This document shows, one piece after another, positions 31,690-34,127 of a stretch of DNA of 34,127 bases. The stretch lies in contig JAAYAW010000078.1 of the NCBI GenBank assembly GCA_012719135.1, positions 1 through 34,127 of the forward strand, read 5' to 3'. Under the pieces are notes generated by a model. That model was given only the letters and a program-made list of their open reading frames with translations, was not told where the DNA came from and did not search any database. Origin of the DNA: Chloroflexota bacterium (GTDB lineage Bacteria; Chloroflexota; Anaerolineae; UBA1429). Every line of letters begins with the position of its first letter. Position 1 is the stretch's first letter. The translations under genes were made by a program, and so were the position numbers.

Positions 31690-32666
31690 GCCTCATCTCC
31701 CTGGAGTTCACCAAAGACCAGAGTCCAGCTCACGGAGCGGAACGTCTCGTAGATGCCCATGAGGGCGCCGATCGCAGCCACGCTGATGAGCAGAGCTGGC
31801 ACCCCGGCGAGCATCGTCAGGGCTGCCGACTCTGTTGTTCTCCACGCCAGAATGGCCGGAATCAGGATGCCCGCTCCGGCGGAAATGGCGACGGGCGCCA
31901 AGACCAACCCCAGCGCCATCTCGATCACGCCGAGTACGATCCACATCCAGGCCGTCTCCTTCACGTGCCCCTTGAGCAGAGCGTAGCCCTCGCGGATCGC
32001 TTCCATAACTCCCCGGTCATCCAGAACGATGGCGCGGTAGGCATACTCTTTGGTCATGGAGAGTGCGCCGCAGGCCACAATGGAGAGAGCAATCAGCAGG
32101 ATGACCCAGGCGGCGCCCAGTATGATCATCCAGATGACGCCCAGCGCAACCCACGCGCCCTCGGCCGACACCATGGCGACACCGGGAACGATGGTCAGCA
32201 GTCCCAGCACGGCAAACACCACGGCGAAGACTAGCGCAAGCAAGAACGACACCAGCCCGATTACGAGCGACACCAGGAACAGAGGGACGATGGTCTGCCA
32301 TCCTTGCTGCAATCCCGAGCGAAAGCTTGTTTCCCCGGTACGCTGGGCCTCGGCAGCCATGCCGATGAGGGCGCCTCTGGAGGTGTTCCGCACAATGAGG
32401 CTGACAAGGGCGGCAACCAGACCGACGATGGCCAGCACCGCCATGGCTGCGAAGGCCATGGCCAGGATGTTCTGCCAATCTCCCATAAAGATCCGGTTGA
32501 GCCGTGCGACATCCCCGTTATCCAGAGTGTATTGAAGCCCTGTTCCGCCGTTCCCGACGCCGCCGGAGGCTCCTCCGCATATCGCCAGCGCGACGCCAAA
32601 AGGCCAGAGGGCCTTGTGCTTGAATGTCATGCGGGCCGCACGGTCTAGAATTGTGCCGTACTTCAT
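31686..32666 (-). CDS. Multi-pass membrane protein of unknown function
   Basis: The 326-aa protein has about six predicted membrane segments: about 18-32, 67-92, 120-150, 160-205, 235-260 and 275-310. A short GGxSGGxGNGG glycine stretch follows the first helix. Its pattern (long amphipathic helices between paired membrane helices, MEAIREGYALLKGH before a late helix) resembles the membrane domains of the glycerophosphodiester phosphodiesterase-associated and DUF975-like families, but I cannot assign a family firmly. GGGAG lies seven bases before the ATG. It ends in a CTAG stop shared with recN. Confidence 0.75.
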   Translation of the reverse strand: MKYGTILDRAARMTFKHKALWPFGVALAICGGASGGVGNGGTGLQYTLDNGDVARLNRIFMGDWQNILAMAFAAMAVLAIVGLVAALVSLIVRNTSRGALIGMAAEAQRTGETSFRSGLQQGWQTIVPLFLVSLVIGLVSFLLALVFAVVFAVLGLLTIVPGVAMVSAEGAWVALGVIWMIILGAAWVILLIALSIVACGALSMTKEYAYRAIVLDDRGVMEAIREGYALLKGHVKETAWMWIVLGVIEMALGLVLAPVAISAGAGILIPAILAWRTTESAALTMLAGVPALLISVAAIGALMGIYETFRSVSWTLVFGELQGDEA

Positions 32667-32719
32667 GTTGCGCTCCCTTCTTCCACGTTAGCCGGGCTGG
32701 ATAGGCTCCACCCATCCTC

Positions 32720-32725
32720 ATTATA
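32720..32725 (-). promoter_or_regulatory. -10 box for the membrane protein gene
   Basis: A perfect TATAAT on the minus strand lies 54 bases before the ATG at 32666. No good -35 box is found at the right distance upstream. The IS begins only 30 bases further upstream, so the insertion may have cut into or replaced the native upstream region. Confidence 0.5.
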
Positions 32726-32754
32726 TACGCGAGAGGGACGCCAGGGGTCGTATT

Positions 32755-32812
32755 CACTCACCTAAAATGTCACCGACGGGCTACAGTTCACTCAAATGAT
32801 AACGTCACCGAG
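32755..32812. repeat. IS left end: two subterminal repeat units
   Basis: The outer unit starts at 32755 (CACTCA-N8-GTCACC) and the inner at 32789 (CACTCA-N9-GTCACC), 34 nt apart and in the same orientation. The inner unit (32789-32812) is the exact inverted match of 34097-34120. The inner unit ends six bases before the transposase ATG, so transposase binding here could also repress its own gene. Confidence 0.8.
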
Positions 32813-32818
32813 GGGACG

Positions 32819-34069
32819 ATGCCCGACGAAGACAGAATGCCTACTAGTGAGCTGTTGGCCTACCTTACCCGCATGCAGAAGCGATATCGAGTAGCGGACC
32901 GAGGAGGACGAGGAGCGCTTCTCAACGAAATGGAAGAGATGACACAGCTGCATCGCGAGACGCTGATTCGTTGGATGGGCCGCACCGTGGAAAGGAAGCC
33001 CAGGCGCCGGGAGCGAGGACGTCGCTACGGTTCCGACGTAGAGGATGTGGTGCGAGTCATCTCCGAGACGCTAGACCACATCTCACGGGAGCGTCTGACG
33101 CCAGCGCTGGTGCCCACAGCCAAGCTCCTGGAGGCTCATGGGGAACTGCTGCTCCGGCCAGGACTCCTGGAAGCACTGGGAAACATCAGCTGCGCCACGG
33201 TGGGACGGATGCTGAAGAGGATCCGTCAGGACGAGCCTCGTCTGCCTCGCCGCGGGCCGCAGGAGGCCAACCGACTCCGGACAGGAGTTCCGATGCGACG
33301 TATCCCCTGGGATGAGCCCAATCCCGGGCACGTTGAGGTGGATTTGGTCTACCATAGCGGATCCATTGTAGGTGGCGAGCATGTGCATACGCTCCAGTTG
33401 GTCGACGTAACCACGGGATGGAGCGAGCGTGCGGCCCTGTTGGGGCGCAGCTATCTCGTCATGTCAGATGGCTTTCGACGCATCCTGGACAGACTCCCCT
33501 TCGCCATCCTGGAACTGCACCCCGACAACGGTTCAGAGTTCTTCAACCGCTACCTGCTGCGCTTCTGGGCTGAGACCGTCCCTGGCCTCACCCTCAGCCG
33601 CTCCAGACCATGGCACAAGAACGACAATCGCTTCGTCGAACAGAAGAACGACACTCTTGTCCGCGCCTTCCTTGGCCATACTCGCCTCGACACCGCACAC
33701 CAGACTCGCATGCTCAATGCCCTCTACGAACGCATGAGCCTCTACTACAACCTCTTCCAGCCGGTGATGCGGCTCCGCTCCAAAGAGATCGCCACCGATC
33801 CGCTGAGAGGCTCGCGCGTCCGACGCCTCTATGACACCGCCGCCACACCGTTGGAGCGGCTGTGCCGAACCGATGCGATCACTCCCTCGGAATGCGAGCG
33901 CCTTGCCCGGCAGCGAGATAGCATCAATCCAAGGGAGTTGCACCGCGAGATCGAAGAGCGCCTGCGGCACCTTTTCACCCTTCCCAGCGCGCGGCCCGGA
34001 ATAACCGAGGATGTCTATCAGACCCTTCTCACCTCTGTCCCCACACCACAGGAGGAGGGCGTCCGGTGA
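32819..34069 (+). CDS. DDE-type transposase
   Basis: The 416-aa protein has an N-terminal helix-turn-helix region (about 8-60), a basic linker, and an rve-like RNase H catalytic domain. The acidic triad is probably Asp175 (HVEVDL), Asp236 (HPDNGSEF) and Glu274 (KNDNRFVEQKN); the last two are 38 residues apart. The DNGSEF and KNDN-FVEQKN signatures are typical of the ISNCY/IS1202-like groups. The reading frame is intact, so the element may be active. GAGGGGA precedes the ATG at close spacing; an in-frame ATG at 32837 is an alternative. Confidence 0.9.
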   Translation: MPDEDRMPTSELLAYLTRMQKRYRVADRGGRGALLNEMEEMTQLHRETLIRWMGRTVERKPRRRERGRRYGSDVEDVVRVISETLDHISRERLTPALVPTAKLLEAHGELLLRPGLLEALGNISCATVGRMLKRIRQDEPRLPRRGPQEANRLRTGVPMRRIPWDEPNPGHVEVDLVYHSGSIVGGEHVHTLQLVDVTTGWSERAALLGRSYLVMSDGFRRILDRLPFAILELHPDNGSEFFNRYLLRFWAETVPGLTLSRSRPWHKNDNRFVEQKNDTLVRAFLGHTRLDTAHQTRMLNALYERMSLYYNLFQPVMRLRSKEIATDPLRGSRVRRLYDTAATPLERLCRTDAITPSECERLARQRDSINPRELHREIEERLRHLFTLPSARPGITEDVYQTLLTSVPTPQEEGVR

Positions 34070-34127
34070 CGCTATCAAATGAGTGAATGACCATCGCTCG
34101 GTGACGTTATCATTTGAGTGGACACGG
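34001..34127. repeat. 127-bp terminal repeat of the window (right copy)
   Basis: This stretch is identical to 1-127. It covers the end of the transposase, the IS right end and seven flanking bases (GACACGG). That the identity continues past the IS boundary is notable, since those seven bases should differ between IS copies unless the k-mer vertex spans them or the molecule is circular. Confidence 0.95.
34065..34120. repeat. IS right end: two subterminal repeat units (second copy)
   Basis: These bases are the same as 65-120. Read inward on the minus strand, the outer unit starts at 34120 and the inner at 34085. The inner unit begins just before the transposase stop codon. Confidence 0.8.

Larger units (their letters stand above)
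32755..34120 (+). mobile_element. Insertion sequence with DDE transposase (ISNCY/IS1202-like)
   Basis: An element of about 1.37 kb carries one transposase gene flanked by paired end repeats. On each side two copies of CACTCA-N8/9-GTCACC are spaced 34-35 nt apart. Ends are placed at the outer copies (32755 and 34120). If the strong 24-bp match alone defines the ends, the element is 32789-34120 (1,332 bp). No target-site duplication is visible between bases just left of 32755 or 32789 and bases just right of 120. Its right 120 bp recur at the window start. Confidence 0.85.

Noticed and set aside
1-34127. A CRISPR array, prophage, toxin-antitoxin pair or restriction system
   Set aside because: No regularly spaced direct repeats, phage structural genes, or recognisable nuclease or methyltransferase pair were seen on either strand.
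1-34127. A true 34-kb plasmid or excised circle
   Set aside because: No replication or partition genes, while essential chromosomal genes are present; the end identity is better explained by a repeated IS.

Overview
The window is 34,127 bp of GC-rich, gene-dense bacterial DNA. It carries chromosomal housekeeping genes (scpA, dnaE, hisS, nadK, recN, a tRNA-Thr), single genes for sugar metabolism and the cell surface, several poorly characterised proteins, and one insertion sequence (IS). The gene mix suggests an uncultured member of Chloroflexota, perhaps Anaerolineae-like: a bacterial translin next to hisS, a PEGA/DUF5107-type lipoprotein, a STAND-like ATPase with Asp-box repeats, and an orphan scpA. 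This placement is inference; no marker here proves it. TGA is used as an ordinary stop.

Layout. 1-127 is the right end of an IS whose full copy lies at 32755-34120. Bases 1-127 repeat 34001-34127 exactly, so the window looks circular but is more likely chromosomal DNA that enters and leaves a multicopy IS. 198-1924 (+) holds a secreted SIMPL protein, an intrinsic terminator and an SDR oxidoreductase with its own promoter. 2027-4637 (-) holds a GH4 glycosidase and a uroporphyrinogen-decarboxylase-like protein. scpA (+) follows, converging on a broken DUF1998-type DEAD/DEAH helicase (5529-7818, -) that has both an in-frame stop and a frameshift. rfbB (+) converges on a long minus-strand run from dnaE (23047) down to 9001: dnaE, a 1,214-aa membrane protein joining Asp-box repeats to a P-loop ATPase, a cyclophilin-like protein, a FAD flavoprotein, a SEC-C protein, a HAD hydrolase overlapping galK, and a family-2 glycosyltransferase.

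A tRNA-Thr(CGT) with clear promoter and terminator lies upstream of dnaE. Divergent from it is a plus-strand series: PEGA/Ig/DUF5107 lipoprotein, zinc-ribbon/TM/TPR protein, translin, hisS, nadK (overlapping hisS) and recN. recN shares a CTAG stop with a convergent multi-pass membrane protein. The IS closes the window.

Themes. Genome maintenance (scpA, dnaE, recN, the dead helicase), translation (hisS, tRNA-Thr, translin) and carbohydrate use (GH4, galK, rfbB, GT2) are interleaved rather than forming one pathway cluster. The best candidate for something undescribed is the 15788-19432 protein, which looks like a one-piece transmembrane device with an outside Asp-box propeller and an inside STAND-like ATPase. 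The clearest direct observations are the doubly broken helicase, the paired repeats at each IS end, and the 127-bp end identity.
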